Position numbers and translations under genes: made by a program. This document shows positions 1 through 4,881 of a DNA stretch of 5,257 nt, one piece after another. The notes under the pieces were generated by a model that was given only the letters and a program-made list of their open reading frames with translations, was not told where the DNA came from and ran no database searches. This stretch comes from Candidatus Acidiferrales bacterium (GTDB taxonomy: Bacteria > Acidobacteriota > Terriglobia > Acidiferrales > UBA7541), in contig CATPAM010000339.1 of the NCBI GenBank assembly GCA_955651735.1, forward strand, positions 1 through 5,257. Reading direction: 5' to 3'. How positions within the stretch are numbered: the first letter of the stretch is position 1; each line of letters starts with the position of its first letter.

Positions 1-43
1 CCAGAAAATTTTCTCGCGCTTGCGCCAGCGTCATTAACGCCAT
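1..43 (-). CDS. N-terminus of a second ABC transporter permease (partial, runs off the window)
   Basis: On the minus strand an ATG at 43-41 shares its A with the TGA stop of the upstream permease (TGATG), an arrangement typical of translationally coupled genes. The 14 visible codons read MALMTLAQARENFL and stay open to the window edge. The QARENFL stretch resembles LALRDNFV in the N-terminal cytoplasmic segment of the neighbouring permease, just before its first membrane helix, so the most likely product is a paralogous MacB/FtsX-type permease of the same transporter cluster. A second in-frame ATG at 34-32 would start three codons later. Only 14 residues are visible, so the family call is an inference from the overlap and this short resemblance. 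Sequence to the left is needed to confirm it. Confidence 0.6.
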   Translation of the reverse strand, partial: MALMTLAQARENFL

Positions 44-1305
44 CAGTCAGACCTCAAGGCCACGATCGGATCCAGTTGCGACGCGCGCAACGCCGGATAA
101 ATTCCAAAGAAAAGACCCACCGCCGAGCTCAGGAATACTCCCATCACCGCCACCCAGGTTTGCACCGAAGCCGGAAACGGCGTGTACGTGCGCAGCGCCA
201 GCGCCACGAGAAATCCCATCGTAATGCCTGCCAGCCCTCCCGCAATGCATTGCATGACGCTTTCCACCATGAACTGGCTCAGTATGTCTGCCTTCGTCGC
301 GCCCACCGCGCGCCGCACCCCAATCTCCCTTCGCCGCAGCGTCACGCTGACCAGCATCACGTTCATGATCACGATTCCCCCGATGAGCACCGAAATCGCG
401 CTCACCAGGATAAACACCGCGAAAAATGCCGAACTGATGCTGCGCCACAAAGCCATGTAGCTTTCCTTGGTGCCGATGAAGAAATCGTCCTCCATCGTGC
501 CGCTCAGATGCCGGCGTGCCCGCAAAATCAAGTGCGCCTCGTCTTGCGCGTTTTCAAATCGTTCCTTGCTCGTCTTCACATTGATTGTCAGGCTCGTCTG
601 GTTGCCCTTCATGCGCAGGAACACCGGCAGCGGCACCATCACGAAGTTGTCCTGATCCTGTCCAAGCACGCTACCAACCTTCTCCATCACTCCTATCACC
701 AGCAGTTCGTCATTCCCCAAGCGCAGCGCCTTGCCTACCGGGTCCATGCCCAAAAACAATCGCTGCACCAGCGTGTCACCGATCACGCAGACATCCGTGT
801 GGTGCTCGACTTCCGATGGCGTGAAGTATCGTCCCATCTCCACGTTGCGCGTATCGATATCCGCCATGTTCGCCGTCTGGCCATACAAGTTGACATCCGT
901 TACTTCGTTGTCGCCCGATCGCGCGCGCACCGTATTGCTCACCGTTGCCCCCACCTCTTCGCAGTCTCGGCATCCTTCCTCGATCGCGCGCATGTCATCC
1001 AGCTCGATCTTTTTGTACTTCAACGCCTTCAGAACAATGGTGAAATCCGTTACCGCAAATGGCGTTCGCGCGATCTGGAATACATTTGTCCCCAGGTTGG
1101 CGATTTTCGACTCCACGAAGAGATTCGCCCCCTGCACGATGGTCATCACCGTGATCAGCGTGGCCACACCCATCGTCAGCCCCAGCATCGTTAGCGACGT
1201 GCGCAGCTTATGTGCCCGCAGCGCGCTGAAGCACTGCACAAAATTGTCTCGCAAAGCCAGCATGGGCTGGAAAAGCCTTCCGTCTAATCGTTCGAATCCG
1301 GCCAA
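43..1305 (-). CDS. MacB/FtsX-type ABC transporter permease
   Basis: This is an inner-membrane permease of the MacB/LolC/FtsX superfamily, which works with a separate MacB-type ATPase in exporting or extracting substrates at the inner membrane. The substrate cannot be read from sequence. Of 420 residues, about 28-37 carry the RAHKLRT entry motif, 38-58 form the first membrane helix, and about 60-285 form the periplasmic MacB-type domain. Three more helices lie near 289-318, 349-372 and 383-405. Family hallmarks are RRREIGVRRAVGA (324-336) before helix 3 and GIYPALRASQLDPIVALR at the C-terminus. The periplasmic domain has a CxxC pair (C112, C115). The longest reading starts at TTG 1305, with GGAG at 1317-1314 eight bases upstream. 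An ATG at 1263 (residue 15) gives 406 residues and fits the paralogue better, but its GGAAGG is 12 bases away. The stop overlaps the next gene's start. No ATPase is in the window. Confidence 0.93.
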   Translation of the reverse strand: MAGFERLDGRLFQPMLALRDNFVQCFSALRAHKLRTSLTMLGLTMGVATLITVMTIVQGANLFVESKIANLGTNVFQIARTPFAVTDFTIVLKALKYKKIELDDMRAIEEGCRDCEEVGATVSNTVRARSGDNEVTDVNLYGQTANMADIDTRNVEMGRYFTPSEVEHHTDVCVIGDTLVQRLFLGMDPVGKALRLGNDELLVIGVMEKVGSVLGQDQDNFVMVPLPVFLRMKGNQTSLTINVKTSKERFENAQDEAHLILRARRHLSGTMEDDFFIGTKESYMALWRSISSAFFAVFILVSAISVLIGGIVIMNVMLVSVTLRRREIGVRRAVGATKADILSQFMVESVMQCIAGGLAGITMGFLVALALRTYTPFPASVQTWVAVMGVFLSSAVGLFFGIYPALRASQLDPIVALRSD

Positions 1306-1398
1306 GCCACTGGCTCCGTCGCGCAGAGCCTCTGGAACCCTCTCTAAAGACTACGAAAAAGGCAGCCTCAGAATTACACAATTCGCTCCGAACCGGCT

Positions 1399-1437
1399 TT
1401 ACTGGCGGAATCCATGTCCAAGTCTTCCAGCCAGTAA
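1399..1437. repeat. Bulged inverted repeat, possible operator or leader hairpin
   Basis: The left arm TTACTGGCGGAA (1399-1410) pairs with the right arm TTCCAGCCAGTAA (1425-1437) over 12 base pairs, with a single bulged A at 1429 and a 14-base loop. The outer 8 bp (TTACTGGC and GCCAGTAA) are perfect, and their centres are 31 bp apart, about three helical turns. It lies upstream of the PpiD promoter, so it would not be in that transcript. It could be a regulator site, or a hairpin in the leader of the permease mRNA if that transcript starts further right. No T run follows, so it is not an intrinsic terminator. Confidence 0.5.
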
Positions 1438-1468
1438 TGCGTCAAAACACCGTTTCTGCGATTTCATC

Positions 1469-1492
1469 GAGCCGACCGCTTGAGCCGACCGC
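1469..1492 (+). repeat. 11-bp direct repeat overlapping the -35 region
   Basis: GAGCCGACCGC occurs at 1469-1479 and again at 1482-1492, a 13-bp period. The second copy overlaps the -35 hexamer (1480-1485) and the start of the spacer. This could be a regulator site next to the polymerase, or a chance slippage duplication. Only two copies are present. Confidence 0.45.
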
Positions 1493-1508
1493 CCGCTTCT
1501 CCTATAAT
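1480..1508 (+). promoter_or_regulatory. Sigma70-type promoter of the PpiD-like gene
   Basis: A -35 box TTGAGC (1480-1485, 4 of 6 matches to TTGACA) is followed, after exactly 17 bp, by a perfect -10 box TATAAT (1503-1508). Transcription would begin near 1514-1516, giving a leader of about 28 bases before the ATG at 1543. A perfect -10 with optimal spacing suggests vigorous housekeeping expression. Confidence 0.8.
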
Positions 1509-1527
1509 CTAAGTTTGTCCACCAACT

Positions 1528-1533
1528 GGAGGA
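1528..1533 (+). promoter_or_regulatory. Ribosome binding site of the PpiD-like gene
   Basis: GGAGGA lies nine bases before the ATG at 1543. It is a near-perfect Shine-Dalgarno sequence and fixes the start of the PpiD-like gene. Confidence 0.85.
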
Positions 1534-1542
1534 ACTAGCAGT

Positions 1543-3468
1543 ATGGCGGTAGCAAAAGACAGTCGCAAAACCGGCCTTCGCATTCTCTTAGGAGCCGTCG
1601 TCCTCGTTCTCGGCGGCAGCATGCTCCTCTATCTCGTGCCGCAAACCCCCGGCACCGGCGAAGCCTCCTCCACCGACACTATCGCCAAAGTCGGCGACGA
1701 AACCGTTAGCACCGCCGAAGTCCGCCAGCAACTCGCGGAAGTTGAACAGCGCAATCAGGTTCCCAAGCAACTGGAATCTCTCTACGCCCGCCAGATTCTC
1801 AACCAGCTCATCTTCCAGAAAGAAATGCAATACGAAGCCAAGCGCCTGGGCATCCGCGTTTCCGATCAAGAGCAAGCCGACCGTATCCGCCAATTCCTCC
1901 CTACCGCTTACAATGGCGACACTTTTGTCGGCAGGGACCGCTACGCCTCCGAAGTACAAGCTCGCTTCCAGTTGACCGTGCCGGTCTTCGAGGAGCTCAT
2001 TCGCCAAGGCCTGCTCCAGGACAAATTCCGTAAACTGGTCACCGACGGCGTCAGCGTCGGCCCCTCCGAGCTGCAAGACGAGTTCAAGTATAAGAACGAA
2101 AAAGTGAAGCTCGACTACGCCTTCATCAAGCCCGAAGATTTGGAAGCCAAAATCACTCCCGACGAAGGCGAAATCAAGGCCGCCTACGAGAAGAACAGAA
2201 GCCGCTACCAGGTTCCCGAAAAGCGCGTCGCCCGCTATGGCCTCATCGATCTAAACCAGCTTCGCCAAACCGCCCAAGTTTCCGACGACGAACTCAAGGC
2301 ACAATACCAGCAGAACATCCAGCAATACCAGGTCCCCAACCGCGTCCACGTCGAGCACATCCTATTAATGACCGTCGGCAAGACCGACGCCGAGGTCGAG
2401 GAAATCCGACAGAAAGCCGAAGACGTCCTCAAGCAGGCTAAGAAGGGCGCCAAATTCGAAGATCTCGCCAAGAAATACTCCGAAGATCCCGGTACCAAGG
2501 ACAAGGGTGGCGACCTGGGCTGGCTCACCCAGGGCCAGACCGTGCCCGAATTCGAGAAGACCGCCTTCGGCCTCGACAAAGGTAAGATGTCCGACCTCGT
2601 TAAGACTCAGTACGGCTTCCACATCATCAAGGTCCTCGACAAGGAAACCGCGCACACCAAGCCCTTCGACGAAGTCAAGGATTCCATCAAGACTCCGCTG
2701 CTGCTCGCCAAAACTGACAAGCTGGCCAGCGATGAATCCGACCAGCTTTCCGCCACCATTCGCCGCTCCAACAAGGTCTCCCTCGACGATCTAGCCAAGC
2801 AGTTCCATCTCACTCTCGGCGAAACTCGCCCCGTGACCGCCGTCGACCCCATCCTAGAACTCGCCAATTCCAAAGAGGCCAAGGAAGCCATCTTCCGCCT
2901 CCGCCAGGATGAGCTCAGCCTGCCCATTCGCACCGACCGCGGCTACCTCGTTCTCTCCGTGAAGCAAATTCAGCCCACCCACCCCGGTTCGCTGGAAGAA
3001 GTCCGCGACAAAATCATCGCCGAGCTGAAGCAGCAGAAATCCACCGAGCTCGCCCGCGCCAAAGCGGAAGATCTAGCCAAGCGCGTCAAGGCCGGCGAAA
3101 AGTTCGAAGCCGCCGCTAAGTCCCTCGGCCTCGAAGCCAAATCCAGCGATCTCTTTGCCCGCAACGGCTCCATTTCCGGCGCTGTCAGCGGCAAGCAAGT
3201 CTCCGCCGCCTTCCAGCTCAAGCCCGGCGACGTCGGCGCGCCTCTGAACCTCGGCGCAAACTGGTTCGTCTATCGCGTAGCCGAAAAGCAGGAGCCCAAT
3301 CCCGCCGATTTCGAGAAGCAAAAGAAGGAATTGACCGATCAGGTCCTGCAAACCAAGCGCAATCTCGCCTTTGAGGCCTTCCGCACCTCTCTGGAAACGC
3401 GCCTCAAGCAAGAGGGGAAACTGCAAATCATGTCCGACAAATTGAAGGGCTTTGGCGACCTAAGCTGA
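1543..3468 (+). CDS. Membrane-anchored SurA/PpiD-type peptidyl-prolyl cis-trans isomerase
   Basis: This is a periplasmic folding chaperone of the parvulin (PpiC rotamase) family, held in the inner membrane by one N-terminal helix and predicted to assist newly exported proteins. Its 641 residues match PpiD-type proteins in size and order. A basic N-terminus is followed by a membrane helix (about 12-31), a SurA/PpiD-like chaperone region (about 45-200), a parvulin domain (about 266-366) and a charged C-terminal region (about 430-635). Parvulin hallmarks are intact: HILL with H272, GGDLGWL (322-328), PEFEKTAF (335-342) and YGFHIIKV with H360. The domain may therefore be catalytically active, whereas E. 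coli PpiD is reported inactive. A repeated motif precedes the domain (204-235 and 246-275). ATG 1543 is set by GGAGGA nine bases upstream. The gene has its own strong promoter and faces away from the permease. Codons strongly favour C in third position. The family is secure; calling it PpiD rather than PrsA- or SurA-like is less so. Confidence 0.95.
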   Translation: MAVAKDSRKTGLRILLGAVVLVLGGSMLLYLVPQTPGTGEASSTDTIAKVGDETVSTAEVRQQLAEVEQRNQVPKQLESLYARQILNQLIFQKEMQYEAKRLGIRVSDQEQADRIRQFLPTAYNGDTFVGRDRYASEVQARFQLTVPVFEELIRQGLLQDKFRKLVTDGVSVGPSELQDEFKYKNEKVKLDYAFIKPEDLEAKITPDEGEIKAAYEKNRSRYQVPEKRVARYGLIDLNQLRQTAQVSDDELKAQYQQNIQQYQVPNRVHVEHILLMTVGKTDAEVEEIRQKAEDVLKQAKKGAKFEDLAKKYSEDPGTKDKGGDLGWLTQGQTVPEFEKTAFGLDKGKMSDLVKTQYGFHIIKVLDKETAHTKPFDEVKDSIKTPLLLAKTDKLASDESDQLSATIRRSNKVSLDDLAKQFHLTLGETRPVTAVDPILELANSKEAKEAIFRLRQDELSLPIRTDRGYLVLSVKQIQPTHPGSLEEVRDKIIAELKQQKSTELARAKAEDLAKRVKAGEKFEAAAKSLGLEAKSSDLFARNGSISGAVSGKQVSAAFQLKPGDVGAPLNLGANWFVYRVAEKQEPNPADFEKQKKELTDQVLQTKRNLAFEAFRTSLETRLKQEGKLQIMSDKLKGFGDLS

Positions 3469-3551
3469 CATAACTTATTGAAAACAAGCTGTTTATTAAT
3501 TTACACCGCCCCTCTTGTGTTCCCCGCCGCATCTATTTACCCTATTTGTGT

Positions 3552-3573
3552 CGCGGAAAACCCAGATTCCGCG
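3552..3573 (+). repeat. Perfect 7-bp hairpin
   Basis: CGCGGAA (3552-3558) and TTCCGCG (3567-3573) form a perfect 7-bp stem around an 8-base loop. No T run follows directly, so alone it is not a classical intrinsic terminator. It may stabilise the 3' end of the PpiD-like mRNA or be a DNA-binding site. Confidence 0.5.
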
Positions 3574-3577
3574 CGAT

Positions 3578-3605
3578 GCCGTTGCCAAACGGTATAACTT
3601 TTTCC
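3578..3605 (+). terminator. Possible weak intrinsic terminator
   Basis: CCGTT (3579-3583) pairs with AACGG (3588-3592) around a GCCA loop, plus a possible G-T closing pair (3578 and 3593). A run of five T begins at 3599. The stem is short and five bases separate it from the T run, so it is weak at best. Position, about 110 bases after the PpiD-like stop, is compatible with ending that transcript. The TATAAC at 3593-3598 could instead be read as a -10 box, but it has no convincing -35. Confidence 0.35.
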
Positions 3606-3680
3606 CGGGGGCTCGGACGGAATCCGCAAGAAAACCAAATGGCCCACCAGCGCCATAACCTGTAAGGATCGGTGAGCACC

Positions 3681-4106
3681 ATGCCAGCCCGCACGTCTGC
3701 AGTCCGCAACGATTACCGCTGCTCCATCGAGCGCAATCAAGCCGGGAAGTATTGCGTGCGCATCCGTGTACGCTACCCCCGCCACGCCTGGCTTCTGGGC
3801 GTCTTTTACCTCGCTTCCAACTTCGATAAAGCCATGAAAAAGCTCGAGGAATCCGTCGATTTCCTCCAGCGCCATGAGGAAAAGCTCTGGTTCTGGGGTG
3901 TCGATCGCGCCGAAGACATGGGCTTTTCCGCCGAATTCCTCCGCGAAGCCGGTCTTCGCCTCGACCGCCGTATCCAATTTCCCCCCAAAGGCGCCAATCT
4001 CGCCCTCGCTCCCGAACGCAACGTCCCCGCCTTCGTCCTCGGCCCGGTCCGCCGCGGCCTAGCCGAGTCCATGGAAGGCTCCCGCCCCGCCTACGCCGGC
4101 GACTAA
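3681..4106 (+). CDS. Small basic protein of unknown function
   Basis: I do not recognise a family. From ATG 3681 it has 141 residues. A GTG at 3672 would add three (MST), but AAGGA at 3664-3668 is only three bases from the GTG and 12 from the ATG, so the start is uncertain. An in-frame TAA at 3663-3665 rules out anything longer. No signal peptide or membrane helix is visible. The N-terminal third looks like beta strands (YRCSIERNQAGKYCVRIRVRY), the middle is a charged helix pair (about NFDKAMKKLEESVDFLQRHE), and an aromatic patch LWFWGVDR follows. The C-terminus is proline- and glycine-rich. An opposing reading frame of 146 codons at 3537-3977 exists, but this strand shares the C-ending codon preference of the PpiD-like gene, so I take this one as real. 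It converges on the reductase gene, 17 bases away. Confidence 0.65.
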   Translation: MPARTSAVRNDYRCSIERNQAGKYCVRIRVRYPRHAWLLGVFYLASNFDKAMKKLEESVDFLQRHEEKLWFWGVDRAEDMGFSAEFLREAGLRLDRRIQFPPKGANLALAPERNVPAFVLGPVRRGLAESMEGSRPAYAGD

Positions 4107-4130
4107 CATTTGCGGCGCGGCGGTTAGTTC
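4101..4130. terminator. Inverted repeat spanning both convergent stop codons
   Basis: ACTAAC (4102-4107) and GTTAGT (4123-4128) are perfect inverted copies, and each contains the TAA stop of one of the two converging genes (4104-4106 plus, 4126-4124 minus). A G-T pair could extend the stem by one. The 15-base loop is GC-rich. No T run follows on either side, so a role as bidirectional terminator or 3' end stabiliser is only possible. Confidence 0.35.
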
Positions 4131-4648
4131 ACAACGTGGTACTCACTCTGAACCAAGCCGCTCGGATAGTGCCGTGTCGCCACGTGACGGAGCTGGATGT
4201 CGTGCGGTAGCTTGCCGAACAGAGGAACTCCCTCTCCAATGAGCACAGGCACGCGAGTGATAATGAGCCTCTGGATGGCCCCCGCGCGCAGGAACCGTTG
4301 AATCGTGATCCCACCGTCGACGTAAAGGTTGTGGGCGCCACTAGCAGCCAGTTGCGAAACGATCTCAGCCGGAGACCCGGCCATCTGCTCGACAGCGCCA
4401 CCGCCGGCGGCGGACAAATCGATGGGGCGGCTACTCAGCACCACTACGCGCTTGTCGCCATACGGCCAGGCCCCAAGAGTCAGAACCTTCTCGAAGGTCC
4501 TGCGTCCTATCACAATCGCGTCGACGCTGGCTATGAACTCGTTATAGCCGTGGGGCTCGCCGCCCCCCTCCGGCAGAAAGTCGAGATCGTCGTTCGGTCG
4601 CGCAATGAAGCCGTCGACGCTGGTGCCGATAAAGACGGATGCCGTCAC
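4124..4648 (-). CDS. Dihydrofolate reductase family protein (RibD C-terminal domain)
   Basis: This 174-residue protein is a full-length, single-domain member of the RibD-C/DHFR-like superfamily, similar to YyaP/YwjB-type proteins. These are predicted NAD(P)H-dependent cytoplasmic reductases, mostly with unknown substrates, so true folate reduction should not be assumed. Visible hallmarks are GTSVDGFIARPNDDLDFL near the start (8-25), DAIVIGRRTFEKV (43-55) followed by WPYGDKRVVVLSSRP (61-75), and the C-terminal LYVDGGITIQRFL (108-120) with IITRVPVLIGEGVPLFG (129-145). Start is GTG 4648, supported by GAGGAG at 4660-4655 six bases upstream. It stands alone: the genes on either side are unrelated and the right flank is repeat-rich. 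Unlike the rest of the window, the C over G excess on the plus strand disappears here, which may mean a different origin. Confidence 0.93.
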   Translation of the reverse strand: MTASVFIGTSVDGFIARPNDDLDFLPEGGGEPHGYNEFIASVDAIVIGRRTFEKVLTLGAWPYGDKRVVVLSSRPIDLSAAGGGAVEQMAGSPAEIVSQLAASGAHNLYVDGGITIQRFLRAGAIQRLIITRVPVLIGEGVPLFGKLPHDIQLRHVATRHYPSGLVQSEYHVVN

Positions 4649-4654
4649 CGAAGA

Positions 4655-4660
4655 CTCCTC
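4655..4660 (-). promoter_or_regulatory. Ribosome binding site of the DHFR-family gene
   Basis: GAGGAG on the minus strand (CTCCTC as written) sits six bases before the GTG at 4648 and decides in favour of this non-ATG start. Confidence 0.75.
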
Positions 4661-4708
4661 ACCTGTGGCTGGGTAACTCTTGCTCTTGCGAAGGTAGCGC
4701 TGGCTTGT

Positions 4709-4823
4709 CCTGAGTCCCCTCGAAGGGCGTCTCGTTACCCTGAGCCTCGAAGGGCCGGCCCGCCCTCGTTGCGTAACCTGAACCTGGGGGTCGGAGCTTT
4801 AGTTTATCCTGAGCTTCGAAGGG
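4709..4823. repeat. Cluster of degenerate CCTGAG...TCGAAGGG repeats
   Basis: Three clear copies occur: CCTGAGTCCCCTCGAAGGG (4709-4727), CCCTGAGCCTCGAAGGG (4738-4754) and TCCTGAGCTTCGAAGGG (4807-4823). A more decayed one, CCTGAACCTGGGGG, lies at 4777-4790. Start-to-start spacing is 29-39 bases. Each is an imperfect palindrome (CCCT at one end, AGGG at the other) and resembles the CCTGAGC-TGTCGAAGG type of dispersed intergenic repeat seen in many bacterial genomes. They look like REP-type DNA, not spacers of a CRISPR, because the intervals share partial similarity and unit lengths vary. Confidence 0.6.
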
Positions 4824-4830
4824 CTCCGAC
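4790..4830. repeat. Perfect 8-bp inverted repeat enclosing one repeat copy
   Basis: GTCGGAGC (4790-4797) and GCTCCGAC (4823-4830) are perfect inverted copies with 25 bases between them, and G-T pairs could extend the stem inward by two. The third CCTGAGCTTCGAAGG copy fills the loop. This could be a whole mobile REP-like unit with its own terminal inverted repeats, or simply a stable hairpin upstream of the reductase gene. No T run follows. Confidence 0.5.
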
Positions 4831-4850
4831 ATAACGCGCTCGTTCTCAAC

Positions 4851-4862
4851 GGGCTTTAGCCC
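4851..4862. repeat. GGGCTTTAGCCC hairpin
   Basis: GGGC and GCCC pair around TTTA, or GGGCT and AGCCC around TT. It sits 20 bases beyond the stop (4884-4882) of the cupredoxin-like gene, so it may lie in the 3' end of that transcript. There is no T run. AACGGGCTTTAGCCCCTGAG as a whole looks like a dispersed repeat, which is an impression and not a search result. Confidence 0.35.
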
Positions 4863-4881
4863 CTGAGGAAACCCTTCGCCC

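Larger units (their letters stand above)
1306..1542. promoter_or_regulatory. Divergent intergenic control region between the permease and the PpiD-like gene
   Basis: This 237-bp gap separates two outward-facing envelope genes and contains no plausible gene. Toward the plus strand it holds a strong sigma70-like promoter and a good ribosome site, listed separately. Toward the minus strand only a weak -10-like TGTAAT (complement of 1373-1378) is visible, with no acceptable -35 at 16-18 bp. A small palindrome, GAATT-ACAC-AATTC at 1371-1384, overlaps it. A larger dyad at 1399-1437 and a direct repeat at 1469-1492 are also listed separately. The permease promoter is therefore not securely placed. 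Confidence 0.6.
3469..3680. other. Non-coding gap downstream of the PpiD-like gene
   Basis: This 212-bp stretch is AT-rich at its start (about 3469-3503) and has no credible gene. TTGAAA at 3478-3483 resembles a -35 box, but nothing better than a 3 of 6 match sits at the right distance for a -10. Two hairpins follow at 3552-3593, listed separately. A nine-codon frame including its stop (ATG 3639, TAA 3663-3665) sits just before the next gene, without a good ribosome site. I place no firm promoter for the downstream gene. Confidence 0.5.
4649..4881. other. Repeat-rich non-coding region
   Basis: These 233 bases between two minus-strand genes carry several degenerate copies of a short intergenic repeat (4709-4823), a strong dyad (4790-4830) and a small GGGCTTTAGCCC hairpin (4851-4862). 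CTCGTT recurs at 4731, 4765 and 4839. No convincing promoter for the reductase is visible among them, and no gene is apparent. Confidence 0.6.

Noticed and set aside
76..1194. Long open frame of 372 codons on the plus strand opposite the permease
   Set aside because: It is rich in His, Arg and Gln with no domain-like pattern, and it lies wholly opposite a protein with clear MacB/FtsX motifs. It is a byproduct of GC-rich codon use.
1366..1378. TGTAAT on the minus strand as the -10 of a permease promoter
   Set aside because: It matches the consensus at five of six positions but has no -35-like hexamer at 16-18 bp and no extended -10. TTGACG further upstream (complement of 1439-1444) has no -10 at the right distance.
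3478..3506. TTGAAA at 3478-3483 as a promoter -35 for the unknown gene
   Set aside because: At 16-17 bp downstream only TTTACA or TTACAC is found, at most three of six matches. AT richness alone explains it.
3639..3665. Nine-codon frame including stop (MAHQRHNL) as a leader peptide
   Set aside because: There is no ribosome site and no codon bias pointing to attenuation. It is too short to support as a gene.
3537..3977. 146-codon minus-strand frame opposite the unknown gene
   Set aside because: The plus-strand frame shows the same C-ending codon preference as the neighbouring PpiD-like gene, and the minus frame runs through the hairpin region. Kept only as the alternative if the plus gene is disproved.
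4709..4823. Short repeats considered as a CRISPR array
   Set aside because: Units are imperfect, intervals are short and unequal (29-39 bases start to start), the intervening sequences are themselves partly similar, and no cas gene is present.
4298..4834. 178-codon plus-strand frame opposite the reductase
   Set aside because: It overlaps a well-supported DHFR-family gene, runs on through the repeat cluster, and shows no recognisable motif.
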